DNA of 64,000 bases, taken from assembly GCA_012839805.1 (NCBI GenBank), contig DUMU01000039.1, positions 1 to 64,000 on the forward strand, read 5' to 3'. The stretch is from Bacillota bacterium (GTDB taxonomy: Bacteria; Bacillota; Limnochordia; Limnochordales; DUMU01). A program made the position numbers and the translations under genes. Below, piece after piece: positions 42,980 through 52,278 of this stretch. The notes beneath the pieces are model-generated. The model ran no database searches, was not told the origin of the DNA, and was given only the letters and a program-made list of their open reading frames with translations. The first letter of the stretch is position 1. Each line of letters opens with the position of its first letter.

Positions 42980-44160
42980 CGAGCAAGGCGAGGCGAGGCG
43001 GCGCGATGGCACGCGCGGCGATAATCGGGGTGGGTCTTATCGGCGGCTCCTGGGGAATGGCGCTGCTTCGCCGGGGCGTGGCGGAGGAAGTAGTGGGGTA
43101 CGACACGGACTCCCGGAGCCTGCAAAGGGCCCTGGAGCTCGGCGCCATCAACCGGACCGCGGCTTCCCTGGCGGAGGCAGTGGACGAAGCCGAGCTGGTG
43201 GTGGTGGCCGTGCCCGTGGGGCTGGCAGGGGAGGTGGCAGTGCAGGCCCTGCATCACTCCCCGCCCGAAGCCGTGGTCACAGACGTGGCCAGCGTGAAGC
43301 AGCCAGTGATGACGGCGGTGGCCGCGGCGGGGGCGGGCGCAGCCGAACGCTTCGTGGGCGGGCATCCTATGACCGGTTCGGAACGGGCCGGAGTAGAGGC
43401 CGCCGACCCCTATCTTTTCGAAAACGCCATTTACCTGCTCGTGCCTCCTCACCTGCCAGATGCCTCCCCGGAATCACAGGTGACTTCTCCGTTGCCGGAG
43501 ACCTGCTCAGCGGGGAAGCCCTCCGCCCTGGCCCGGGTAACGCGCTGGGTGAGGAGTATCGGGGGGCTTCCCCTGACCGTGGACGCCGACGCCCACGACC
43601 GCATGGTCGCGGCGGTGAGTCACCTGCCCCATATGGTGGCGGTGGCCCTGGTTCAGGCTGCGGCCAGGACCAATGCGACGCTCCCGCTGACCCTGGCCCT
43701 GGCCGCAGGCGGATTCCGGGATACCACCCGCATAGCTTCGGGCGACCCCCGGCTCTGGACGGAGATCCTGCTGGCCAACGCGGGGGCGATTCTGGAGGCC
43801 GCCCGGTCCTTCACCGAGGGCTGGGAGGAACTCTTGGCCGCGCTCGCCCGGCAAGATCGTGCGCAGCTAGAAAACCTCCTGGCTTACTCCCGCCGGGTGC
43901 GGCAGAGCTTGCCCGTCCGGCAGAAAGGATACCTGCAGCCCTTCTACGAACTGGTGGTGGAACTCGAAGACCGCCCGGGAGCCATCGCGGAGGTCACCGG
44001 AATCGTGGCCCAGGCCGGGATAAGCATTGCAGATATCGAGATTCTGCGCGCCCGGGAAGGTTTTGGCGGAACCCTGCGCTTGGCCATGGAATCAGAACAT
44101 GCCCGGGACCATGCTCTGCTCCTGCTGGGGGCACGAGGATTCCGCTGCCGCCCCCGCTGA
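42976..44160 (+). CDS. tyrA: Prephenate (or arogenate) dehydrogenase with ACT domain
   Basis: 394-aa NAD(P)-dependent enzyme for tyrosine synthesis. Rossmann motif [15 protein letters not shown], then [20 protein letters not shown] and [10 protein letters not shown], and a C-terminal ACT domain from [18 protein letters not shown] Ser/Pro-rich insertion lies at about 160-180. Start GTG 42976 overlaps aroF; ATG 43006 would still keep the Rossmann fold. Product of the fused mutase/aminotransferase could feed it as arogenate, but the substrate preference is not visible. Confidence 0.94.
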   Translation: MTSKARRGGAMARAAIIGVGLIGGSWGMALLRRGVAEEVVGYDTDSRSLQRALELGAINRTAASLAEAVDEAELVVVAVPVGLAGEVAVQALHHSPPEAVVTDVASVKQPVMTAVAAAGAGAAERFVGGHPMTGSERAGVEAADPYLFENAIYLLVPPHLPDASPESQVTSPLPETCSAGKPSALARVTRWVRSIGGLPLTVDADAHDRMVAAVSHLPHMVAVALVQAAARTNATLPLTLALAAGGFRDTTRIASGDPRLWTEILLANAGAILEAARSFTEGWEELLAALARQDRAQLENLLAYSRRVRQSLPVRQKGYLQPFYELVVELEDRPGAIAEVTGIVAQAGISIADIEILRAREGFGGTLRLAMESEHARDHALLLLGARGFRCRPR

Positions 44161-44341
44161 GGTTTCTTACCGCCGCCGCTACTCACTTCTCGCAACGCCC
44201 GCCCGAAAGACGATTACCCCGCCGGTTGGGCAGCCTCCGGCACGAGCGATTGCGCAGGTGAAAGCGAATGGGTACCATGAAACCCGGAGATGTCAGACAC
44301 CGGCGGAACACGGGGGGTCATTCACAAGGGGTGAAGAACTT

Positions 44342-44776
44342 ATGGATCGGTCAGAAGATCGCGCCCATATCGTTACCAAGCTGAGCCGGTTCTTCGCCGG
44401 TCGCCCCGGTATCCGCCTGGCCTATCTTTTCGGGTCAGTGGCCAAGCAACGCCAGACAGAAGAGTCAGACGTAGACGTAGCAGTGCTGTTCGACCCGGGT
44501 TACACCTACGATACCGTCAGGCACCTCCAATCAGAACTCACTGATCTGCTGCACCGTGAGGTGGACCTGGTCGTGCTAAATGAAAGTAACCCCCTGGTCG
44601 CCAAAGCGGCCACCCAGGGTGTACTCCTGTGGGGTCGAAACAAGCTGGAACCGCTATACTACCGGGCCCAAGCCGATCGAGAAGCCGATGACTGGGTAGA
44701 GTTTGTGAACTCCTATCTTGTGCTGCTCCAGCAGAAAAGGGCGGGTGGTCGCCATGGAAATACGCCTGGGGCCTGA
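44342..44776 (+). CDS. mntA: MntA-type nucleotidyltransferase antitoxin
   Basis: 144-aa minimal nucleotidyltransferase (MNT) protein. Catalytic pattern G31-S32 with D43-x-D45 in LFGSVAKQRQTEESDVDVAV, followed by REVDLVVLNESNPLVAK. In known MntA-HepT systems the antitoxin transfers AMP to a Tyr of HepT and inactivates it. Start ATG 44342 follows AAGGGGTGAAG. It overlaps hepT by 23 nt, so the pair is coupled. It interrupts the aro cluster after tyrA. The GSxA-10-DxD spacing looks active. Confidence 0.88.
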   Translation: MDRSEDRAHIVTKLSRFFAGRPGIRLAYLFGSVAKQRQTEESDVDVAVLFDPGYTYDTVRHLQSELTDLLHREVDLVVLNESNPLVAKAATQGVLLWGRNKLEPLYYRAQADREADDWVEFVNSYLVLLQQKRAGGRHGNTPGA

Positions 44777-45248
44777 AGACGAAACCTACCTTCGTGAACG
44801 TATCCACTTTTGCCGTACTGAGCTTGCCGATCTGCAAGAATACCGGTCGTTGACGTGGCAGGTGTATCAGGCAGACCGCCGGACCCGCCGTGACGTGGAG
44901 CGGATCATTGAAAACGTCTGTAACGCCGTCATTGATATGAGCAAGAACCTTCTCGCGGCGGTCGCGGCTCCGCCCGGGGCAACCTATCGCGAGGTTTTGC
45001 TCATGCTGCCTCTTACCGGGCTCGTGTCTACCGCTGAGGCCGAGGGTCTGGCCGGCCTCGCCCCGCTGCGGAACGCGTTGTCCCACCGGTACCTCGACTA
45101 CAAGTGGGACGCCATCCAGAAGTTCATCCGGCAGGATTCAGATTCGGTCAGCCTGTTTCTCGACCGAGTGGAAGCGCTGCTTGCGGCCAACCGCCGAGCT
45201 TCGGGATCGCCCGCGTCCTCATCCGGCGATCCTCCACCCACTCTGTGA
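44754..45248 (+). CDS. hepT: HepT-type HEPN toxin
   Basis: 164-aa HEPN-domain ribonuclease toxin. The catalytic motif RNALSHRY (R106, H111, Y113) is the RX4HXY of HepT; the Tyr is the residue modified by the cognate antitoxin in characterised systems. All-helical elsewhere. Residues after 140 are a Ser/Pro-rich tail. Start ATG 44754 has GGTGGTC upstream. In characterised systems HepT cuts tRNA or mRNA when unrestrained. Confidence 0.88.
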   Translation: MEIRLGPEDETYLRERIHFCRTELADLQEYRSLTWQVYQADRRTRRDVERIIENVCNAVIDMSKNLLAAVAAPPGATYREVLLMLPLTGLVSTAEAEGLAGLAPLRNALSHRYLDYKWDAIQKFIRQDSDSVSLFLDRVEALLAANRRASGSPASSSGDPPPTL

Positions 45249-45465
45249 ATTCAGCGGCAAGGGGAGTAGACTTCGAATTCCGGCCGTTCCTCTGTACCTG
45301 ACGAGACGAGTTGTTGCCGTGCCCGGTACCCGCGCGGCCACCCGTCGCGCCCCGGGGCCGCGGGAACGGCCGGGCACGGGCGGAAGGGACAAAACGGCCG
45401 GAAGGGACCGGGAAGGCAAGAGGAGAGGACGGGCGGTCCGAGAGGACCGGGAAAGGCGGAAGAAG

Positions 45466-47379
45466 GTGAGTGCGATGCAACAGGCCGGACGGGCCCAGGG
45501 TGTCCCCCCGTCGCGGCGGGACGCCTGGCGTGCCTATCTGCGGGCAATGGCCATCGCTAAACGGCACTGGTGGCGAATGGCCCTGGCTTTTGCCGGGATG
45601 ATGATAGATTCGCTGACCATTCTCCTGGTGCCTCTGCTGCTGCGATGGGCCGTCGATATCCTGACCAAGCCGGAGGCCGCGGGGGCGGCCGGAGATGCTG
45701 CGGGACTGCTGGGTTTTGCCCCCGCCCGCCTTTCCCCGGCCGGCGGGCAGCTGGCGCGGATCGCTTTATTCAGCCTGGCACTTGCCGTCTTCCGGGCCGC
45801 CGGCATATACCTCGAGATCGCCATGCAGGAGTCGGTCGGGAACTGGGTCGGCAGGGATATTCGCAGCCGGCTCTTCCAGAAGCTGCTCCGGCTTCCCTTC
45901 GAGTTCTTTGATCGTCGCCCGACCGGCGACATCATGTCACGCCTCACGAAAGACGTCGATGCCGTGCGGGATGGCACCGGCTTTGTGGTGTTGATCACGG
46001 TAGTGAACCTCGTTATGACTGCCGGTTCGGTCACCGCGATGCTGCTGCTCGATACCACCCTGACTTTGGTGGTGTTGCTGGTCGCCCCGCCCGTCGTCCT
46101 GATTACGCTGGCCTACACCCGGGCGGTCAACCCTCTGTACCAGGAGGTAGAGGCCCGCTCGGGTACTTTGCATACCGTCGCCCAGGAGAACATCTCGGGA
46201 ATCCGGGTGGTGAAGGCTTTTACCCGTGCTCCTCAGGAGATTGAGAAGTTCGAGCGTGAAAACCAGGCGCTCTTTACGGCCAACCTCGGCATCGCCAGGC
46301 TCAACAGCCTGGCGGGTCCGGCGCTGGACCTGATGGGCGTCCTGCTGTCGCTGGTGATACTGGGTTTCGGGGGCTACCGGGTGGCGACCGGCTCTCTGGA
46401 CCTCGGGGTGCTCATGGCCTTCACCAGCTATGCGAGCTTCTTGTACTGGCCCCTGCGGCAGACGGGCTGGCTGGCCGACCTGATCGGCAAGGCTTTGGCC
46501 GGGGCGGCCCGTATCTTTGAGCTTCTCGACGAGCGGGAACAGCCAATGGGTGAGCTACCTCGGGCCGTCACCTCGACTTCGCAGCGAGTTCGGGGGCGGT
46601 TGGAGTTCCGGGACGTCTCTTTTGCCTACCCGGACGGCGACGGAGCCGAGTACGCGTTACGGGGGTTCAACCTGGTGATACACCCCGGGGAGCGGGTGGC
46701 GATCATTGGTGCCACCGGTTCGGGCAAGACCACGGTGGCCAACCTGATCGCCCGCTTCTATGACCCGTCCGCCGGGCAGGTGCTGCTGGACGGGCGAGAC
46801 CTTCGGGAGTGGCCTTTGGAGGAGCTGCGCCGCCAGGTGGGCTTCGTCTTCCAGGACAACTTCCTGTTTTCCCTCTCAGTACGGGACAATATCTGCCTGG
46901 GCCGGCCGGATGCCGATCCCGCCCAGGTACGGGAGGCGGCCGAGGCGGCCCAGATCGCTGCCACCATTGACCGGCTGCCGCACGGTTACGACGCGGTCGT
47001 GGGGGAACGGGGAATCGGACTGTCAGGAGGGGAACGGCAGCGGATCGCGCTGGCGAGGGCCCTGCTGCTCGACCCGCCCATCCTGGTGCTGGACGATTCC
47101 ACCGCGAGCCTGGACGCGCATACGGAGAACGCGGTGCAGGCGGCGCTGGATCGGCGGGCGGCGGGGCGTACGGTCGTCATCATCGCGCAGCGGGTGGCCA
47201 CCGCGATGCGGGCGGACCGCATCGTGGTCATGGACAAAGGCGTCATCGTAGAGGAAGGGACGCACGCGGAGCTGCTGGCACGGGGCGGCGTCTATGCGCA
47301 GCTTTACCGGGAGCAGATGTCGCTGCGAGCCGGGCAGGGCGACCAGGAGGAGGCGAGCCGGGTTGCCGGAGTACGGTGA
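45466..47379 (+). CDS. Heterodimeric ABC exporter subunit, degenerate site
   Basis: 637-aa fused membrane/ATPase half-transporter of the MdlB/BmrC type. Six-helix exporter domain (residues about 20-320) with RSRLFQKLLRLPFEFFDRRP. The nucleotide-binding domain has Walker A GATGSGKTT, signature LSGGERQRIALARAL and Walker B ILVLDDSTASLD, where the catalytic Glu is Asp. That change, with a normal partner, is typical of heterodimeric exporters with one degenerate ATP site (TM287/288, BmrCD). Start GTG 45466 or ATG 45475, behind AAAGGCGGAAGAAGG. Exported substrate unknown. Confidence 0.92.
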   Translation: MSAMQQAGRAQGVPPSRRDAWRAYLRAMAIAKRHWWRMALAFAGMMIDSLTILLVPLLLRWAVDILTKPEAAGAAGDAAGLLGFAPARLSPAGGQLARIALFSLALAVFRAAGIYLEIAMQESVGNWVGRDIRSRLFQKLLRLPFEFFDRRPTGDIMSRLTKDVDAVRDGTGFVVLITVVNLVMTAGSVTAMLLLDTTLTLVVLLVAPPVVLITLAYTRAVNPLYQEVEARSGTLHTVAQENISGIRVVKAFTRAPQEIEKFERENQALFTANLGIARLNSLAGPALDLMGVLLSLVILGFGGYRVATGSLDLGVLMAFTSYASFLYWPLRQTGWLADLIGKALAGAARIFELLDEREQPMGELPRAVTSTSQRVRGRLEFRDVSFAYPDGDGAEYALRGFNLVIHPGERVAIIGATGSGKTTVANLIARFYDPSAGQVLLDGRDLREWPLEELRRQVGFVFQDNFLFSLSVRDNICLGRPDADPAQVREAAEAAQIAATIDRLPHGYDAVVGERGIGLSGGERQRIALARALLLDPPILVLDDSTASLDAHTENAVQAALDRRAAGRTVVIIAQRVATAMRADRIVVMDKGVIVEEGTHAELLARGGVYAQLYREQMSLRAGQGDQEEASRVAGVR

Positions 47380-49198
47380 TACCACCGGGGGGCCCGAAGT
47401 ACGGGGTTCAGAAGGATTGGCCGCTCTCTGGGCGTTGCGGCCGTACCTGCGCCCGCACCGGGGTCGCCTGGTGGGGGCAGCGATTTTGATGCTGGTGAGC
47501 GCGGGCAGCACGATGTTCCTGCCCTACGCCAGCCGGATCGCCCTCGACCGGTACATCATCCCGCACCGTCCCCAGGGGCTGTTACAGTTCATCGCTCTGG
47601 TGGTGGCCATAGCAGCAGCGGGGGCAGTGGCGACCGCCTGGCGCGCCCGTCTCATGGCGTACACGGGGCAGGAGTCGATCCGCGCCATCCGGCGGGCTTT
47701 ATTTGCCCACCTGCAACGGCTGCCGGTCTCCTTCTTCGACCGCATGCCGGTGGGCAAGGTCATGACGCGCCTGACCAGCGACGTAGATGCTCTGGCTGAA
47801 CTGCTCAGCGGCACGATAATACAGATGTTCGGCGATGTGTTGACGCTGGTGGGCTTTCTGGCCGTCATGTTTGCCGTAGACTGGCGGCTGGCGCTGGTCA
47901 CGGTAGCCGGGGTGCCGCCGCTGGTGTTTGCCTTCACCTTCTTGAGCGCGCAAATCGGGCGGGCCGAAGATACGGTGCGGGAACGAGCGGCGTCCGTTAA
48001 TGCCACGTTACAGGAGAGCGTGTCCGGGATCCGGGTCATCCAGGCTTTCTGGGCCCACCGCCGGTTTGGTGAACGATTTGAGCAGGTAAACCGGAGCTTG
48101 TTTGACGCAAGCCGTCGCGCGCTGTTAATCTTTGCTTTCTTTTGGCCGATCGTGGATTTCACCTGGGTGGCCAGCACCGGGCTGCTCTTGTTTGCCGGCG
48201 GATACTGGATTTTGCAGGGCACGCTGACCATCGGGACGCTTTCGGCCTTCATGGGCTACGGCGGGCAGTTTTTCGGGCCGCTACACAGCCTGTCCCAGGC
48301 GTACCGGGTCATCCAGCGGGCCCTGGCGGGCGCGGTGCGCATTAACCAGATAATGCAGACCCCCGGCGAGCAAGAGGCGGGGAGGCCCGAGATGCCGCCC
48401 ATTCGGGGCGAGGTGGAGTTCGACCACGTCACGTTTGGCTATGAGGCGGACCGCCCGGTTTTAAGAGATATCAGCCTGCGGGCTAAACCGGGCGAGACGG
48501 TAGCCCTGGTGGGACACACCGGGGCAGGTAAGACGTCGGTGATCAACTTGCTTTGCCGGTTCTACCACCCGCAGTCCGGCACCATACGAGTGGACGGGCA
48601 CGACATTTGCCGGGTGGATCTGGACTCCTACCGCAGGCAGATCGCCCTGGTCTTACAGGAACCATTCCTCTTCTCCGGCACAGTACGGGAGAACCTTCGC
48701 TACGGCAACCTCGCGGCGACGGAGGAGCAGATGCGGGCGGCGCTCGACGCCGTCGGCCTGAACCTGCCGCTCGACCTGGTGCTGCACGAACGGGGAAGCA
48801 ACCTGTCCTCCGGCCAGCGCCAACTCCTTTCCTTTGCCCGGGCGCTTCTGGCCGACCCGCGGATCTTGATCCTGGACGAGGCCACGGCCCATGTCGATAC
48901 GTTGACCGAGCGCCAGGTTCAGGCGGCCACGGAACGGCTGCTGCGGGGACGCACGGCCTTCGTCATCGCCCACCGCCTGTCTACCATCCGGTCGGCCAGT
49001 CAGATCCTGGTCATCGAGGACGGGCACCTGGTGGAGCGCGGCACCCATGATGAACTGATGGCAGCCCGGGGCCGCTACTGGCGGTTGTGCCGGGAGCAAA
49101 ATCTCCTACCGCTGGAGACGGAAGGCGGAGAGAGCACGGACGGAACGGGCAGTCAGGACCGTACGGCCGGCGAAGGCAACCTTGAAGCCTTGGCCTGA
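47363..49198 (+). CDS. Heterodimeric ABC exporter subunit, catalytic site
   Basis: 611-aa partner of the previous half-transporter. Exporter helices precede an ATPase with Walker A GHTGAGKTS, signature LSSGQRQLLSFARAL and Walker B ILILDEATAHVD with the canonical Glu. The start is a TTG at 47363 with AGGAGG 11 nt upstream, overlapping the previous gene by 17 nt. ATG/GTG codons further up lie inside the partner's frame and lack a site. A hairpin TTCCCGG/CCGGGAA (49215-49242) follows the stop. Typical roles are drug or lipid export. Confidence 0.92.
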   Translation: MPEYGDTTGGPEVRGSEGLAALWALRPYLRPHRGRLVGAAILMLVSAGSTMFLPYASRIALDRYIIPHRPQGLLQFIALVVAIAAAGAVATAWRARLMAYTGQESIRAIRRALFAHLQRLPVSFFDRMPVGKVMTRLTSDVDALAELLSGTIIQMFGDVLTLVGFLAVMFAVDWRLALVTVAGVPPLVFAFTFLSAQIGRAEDTVRERAASVNATLQESVSGIRVIQAFWAHRRFGERFEQVNRSLFDASRRALLIFAFFWPIVDFTWVASTGLLLFAGGYWILQGTLTIGTLSAFMGYGGQFFGPLHSLSQAYRVIQRALAGAVRINQIMQTPGEQEAGRPEMPPIRGEVEFDHVTFGYEADRPVLRDISLRAKPGETVALVGHTGAGKTSVINLLCRFYHPQSGTIRVDGHDICRVDLDSYRRQIALVLQEPFLFSGTVRENLRYGNLAATEEQMRAALDAVGLNLPLDLVLHERGSNLSSGQRQLLSFARALLADPRILILDEATAHVDTLTERQVQAATERLLRGRTAFVIAHRLSTIRSASQILVIEDGHLVERGTHDELMAARGRYWRLCREQNLLPLETEGGESTDGTGSQDRTAGEGNLEALA

Positions 49199-49294
49199 GT
49201 CTACTCCCACCGGCTTCCCGGCCTCCCCAGCGGCCCCGGGAAAGTGGTATCCTGTGGGCGGTACGGCTACACCGGTGTGGAAGGGAGCATCTCG

Positions 49295-51424
49295 ATGAAC
49301 CAGCCCGAGCGGCCGCGTAAGGTCGTCCGGATCCACCCCCCGGCCCGGCCCCCGGCTGCGGTTTCGCTGCAGGTACCGGGGGACAAGTCTATCTCGCACC
49401 GGGCTGCTTTGCTGGCGGCCATGGCCCGGGGCAGCTCCACGCTGGACGGCTTCCTCACCAGCAGTGACTGCCTCGCCACCCTGGGTGCCCTATCGGAGCT
49501 GGGCGTGGAGATCAGGCGGCAGGAGACACGGGTGTGGGTGAAGAGTCCGGGCTGGAGAGCCTGGAGCGAACCCGCCGGCATCCTCGACCTGGGTAACTCC
49601 GGAACGGGGATCCGGTTGCTTACGGCCGCGCTCGCTCCTCTTAACGGCCTGGCCGTGCTTACAGGAGATGCATCACTCCGGCGTCGTCCGATGGGACGGG
49701 TGGTGCGCCCCTTGCGGGAAATGGGGGCGAACATAACCGGCCGGCGCCACGGTGAACTCGCTCCTCTAGTAGTAATGGGCCGGGGTTGGAAGGAGAATTT
49801 CGGCGAAGGGCTGGTCGGGAGGGAATTCCGCCTCCCGGTGGCCAGCGCCCAGGTGAAGACCGCCCTGTTGCTGGCAGGGCTCGCGGCGCAGGGATGGACG
49901 GTAGTGGAAGAGCCGGCCGCCTCCCGTGATCACACCGAACGCCTCTTCCGTTACCTGGGCTTGCGAATAGAATGGGAGGGGGCCGGCGCCCGGGTAGCGG
50001 TAGCCGGGGGGCAGGAAGTTCAACCGTTTACCTTGACCATTCCCGGGGATATCTCCTCGGCAGCTTTCTTCCTGTGTGCTTTTGCCCCCCTTCCCGGGGC
50101 GGAGGTGGTCGTAAAAGGGGTTGGCATCAACCCTACTCGCACGGGTCTTTTCGCGGCTTTACGCCGTATGGGGGCGCGGGTGGAAATGGGGAGCCCACAG
50201 GATGCCGGTGGTGAACCGGTAGCCGATGTCCGGCTGGCCGGTGCCCCTCTGGTAGCCACTACCATAGAAGGAGCAGAGATTCCCCTTCTCATCGACGAGC
50301 TGCCCGTCCTGGCGGTACTGGCGACGCAGGCCCGGGGCGAGACGGTGATCAAAGATGCGGCGGAACTGCGGGTAAAGGAATCCGACCGGATCGCGGCCCT
50401 GGCCAGATGCCTGGGCCGGTTAGGTGTGGTGGTTCGGGAGTTACCTGACGGCCTGGTTATCCCGGGCCCGCAGCGGATACGTTCGGGGAGAGTCTCAAGC
50501 GACGGCGACCACCGCATCGCTATGGCGATGGCAGTCGCCTCGCTCTGGGCGGAGGGACCGGTGGAGATCGAGGACGTCGGCTGGGTGGATACCTCCTTTC
50601 CCGCATTTTTCCGCCAGTTCGCGGCGGTGACGGGAGCGAGGGTCGAAGAGGGGGCACACCAGGCCCCGGCGGCGACGATCACGGTGGACGGGCCGGCGGG
50701 GGCAGGCAAGAGCACGGTCGCCCGGCGGCTGGCGGAAATGCTGAATTACCGATACCTCGATACAGGCGCTATGTACCGTGCGGTCACCTGGAAGGCGCTC
50801 TCCCTGGGGATCGACCCGAGCCGGGCGAGCGACGAGGAACTGGCCGGGGTGGCTCGTTCCTCGCGGATCGAGCTGGAAGCCGCGCGACCGGGAGCAGGAC
50901 CGGAGGCGATCGAGCACGGGCGCGTCTTCCTGGACGGCCGGGATGTAACGGCGGCCGTCCGCGCCCCGGAGGTGAACCAGGCGGTCTCCTGGATGGCCCG
51001 GGTGCCGCAAGTGCGAGAAGTGCTGGTAGCCGAACAGCGCCGGCTCGCGAGCGGGGGCATGGTGGTGATAGACGGGCGTGATGCCGGGACGGTGATTTGT
51101 CCCGAAGCTGATTTGAAACTCTTTATCACGGCAAATCCTGCGGAGCGGGCCCGGCGCCGGTGGCTCGAGTTACGGGAGCAGGGTTACGAGGCCGATTTGT
51201 CCGAGCTCGAAGGAGAACTCCGCCGGCGCGACCAATTGGATTCCGAGCGTGAAGTGGCGCCCCTGCGGGCCGCGCCGGACGCCATGGTCATCGACACCAG
51301 CGGCCGTTCGGTCGAGAGCGTGCTGGCGGAGATTCTGGCGGAATGTGAAAGGAGGGGACTTCACTGCTATACCGGTTGGTCTGGTGGCTCTGGCGACCCC
51401 TCGCTTTCTGGTATTTCCGGCTAA
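49295..51424 (+). CDS. aroA-cmk: Fused EPSP synthase and cytidylate kinase
   Basis: 709-aa bifunctional protein. Residues 1-450 are 5-enolpyruvylshikimate-3-phosphate synthase: PGDKSISHRAALLAA, LGNSGTGIRLLTAAL, RRRPMGRVVRPL, LPVASAQVKTALLLAGL, IKDAAELRVKESDR and GDHRIAMAMAVA. Residues from about 460 are CMP kinase: GPAGAGKSTVARRLAE, YLDTGAMYRAVTWKA, DGRDAGTVICPEADLK and REVAPLRAA. Thus it serves both aromatic synthesis and dCTP/CTP recycling. aroA and cmk are adjacent in many genomes and fusions exist elsewhere. Start ATG 49295. The C-terminal tail overlaps plsC by about 60 nt. Confidence 0.95.
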   Translation: MNQPERPRKVVRIHPPARPPAAVSLQVPGDKSISHRAALLAAMARGSSTLDGFLTSSDCLATLGALSELGVEIRRQETRVWVKSPGWRAWSEPAGILDLGNSGTGIRLLTAALAPLNGLAVLTGDASLRRRPMGRVVRPLREMGANITGRRHGELAPLVVMGRGWKENFGEGLVGREFRLPVASAQVKTALLLAGLAAQGWTVVEEPAASRDHTERLFRYLGLRIEWEGAGARVAVAGGQEVQPFTLTIPGDISSAAFFLCAFAPLPGAEVVVKGVGINPTRTGLFAALRRMGARVEMGSPQDAGGEPVADVRLAGAPLVATTIEGAEIPLLIDELPVLAVLATQARGETVIKDAAELRVKESDRIAALARCLGRLGVVVRELPDGLVIPGPQRIRSGRVSSDGDHRIAMAMAVASLWAEGPVEIEDVGWVDTSFPAFFRQFAAVTGARVEEGAHQAPAATITVDGPAGAGKSTVARRLAEMLNYRYLDTGAMYRAVTWKALSLGIDPSRASDEELAGVARSSRIELEAARPGAGPEAIEHGRVFLDGRDVTAAVRAPEVNQAVSWMARVPQVREVLVAEQRRLASGGMVVIDGRDAGTVICPEADLKLFITANPAERARRRWLELREQGYEADLSELEGELRRRDQLDSEREVAPLRAAPDAMVIDTSGRSVESVLAEILAECERRGLHCYTGWSGGSGDPSLSGISG

Positions 51425-51999
51425 CCGTCGAGGGAGAAGAGTATCTGCCGGAACGGGGCGGGTTCATCCTGGCGGCCAATCATGCCTCCCTCCTCGACCC
51501 CATTCTGATTGCACTGGTCCTGCGACGGCCCGTTCATTTCCTCGCCAAGCAGGAGCTTTTCCGCCTTCCCCTCCTCGGCCGGCTCCTCCGCCGGGTTCAC
51601 GCGATCCCGCTCGACCGGGGGCGCCCGGACCGGGCCGCCTTACGAACGGCGGTCGAAAGATTGAAGCAGGGAAATGTGATCGGTATCTTCCCGGAAGGTA
51701 CCCGTTCAGATGACGGCCAGCTCCAGGCGTTACGGGGTGGGGCGGCACTCATTGCGCTGCAGGCGCAGGTACCCATCGTACCGGCCGTGGTGGAGGGGAG
51801 CTGGCGGGTTTGGCCGCGGGGTCGCTGGTGGCCGCGACGGGGAGCGATACGGGTCCGGTTCGGGGCGGCAGTAAGCCCGGAGTTCCTTTCGAAGCCGGTG
51901 CCAGGGACAGCCGAACGTTCCCACCCGGTTAACCGGCGGGCCGTGGAGGCTCTTTCCATGGGGCTGGCCCAGGCGATGCAGTCGCTCTTCACACATTAG
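51364..51999 (+). CDS. plsC: 1-acyl-sn-glycerol-3-phosphate acyltransferase
   Basis: 211-aa membrane-associated acyltransferase making phosphatidic acid. Catalytic motif NHASLLDP (HX4D), then FLAKQELFRLP, IPLDRGRPDRAALRTAV and FPEGTRS. The only start with a well-placed ribosome binding site (AAAGGAGGGG, 8 nt away) is a CTG at 51364, giving the typical PlsC beginning LLYRLVWWLWRPL. TTG 51376 is an alternative with poor spacing. It nests in the 3' end of aroA-cmk. Confidence 0.93.
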   Translation: MLYRLVWWLWRPLAFWYFRLTVEGEEYLPERGGFILAANHASLLDPILIALVLRRPVHFLAKQELFRLPLLGRLLRRVHAIPLDRGRPDRAALRTAVERLKQGNVIGIFPEGTRSDDGQLQALRGGAALIALQAQVPIVPAVVEGSWRVWPRGRWWPRRGAIRVRFGAAVSPEFLSKPVPGTAERSHPVNRRAVEALSMGLAQAMQSLFTH

Positions 52000-52278
52000 T
52001 TCCAGGGCTGCATACATTTTTCTCGGAAAGAACCCGCTCAGGGGAAGGATTTGCCTGAGCAGTGTCAAACATACGGGAGCGGAGTTGCCTCATGAATACG
52101 GTGTGCCCCGCCATACTAGCACTGGGCCGGCCGGCCACAGTTCACCATTGAGTCAGGGCTGGGTTTAGCAGGCCAAACGTGACGGGTCACGGGCAGGAGG
52201 CGAGGCCACCGGGAGCAGAACCTAGGGGGAAAGTGCTCACCGCCCCCAGACAGGTGGGCAGTCCGAGGGGGTTGTAGA

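Noticed and set aside
42010-43012. Long minus-strand frame over aroF
   Set aside because: Antisense shadow of aroF with no domain signature.
42906-44261. A 451-codon open frame overlapping tyrA in another frame
   Set aside because: Gly/Arg/Pro-rich shadow of a high-GC gene; the tyrA frame carries clear dehydrogenase and ACT motifs.
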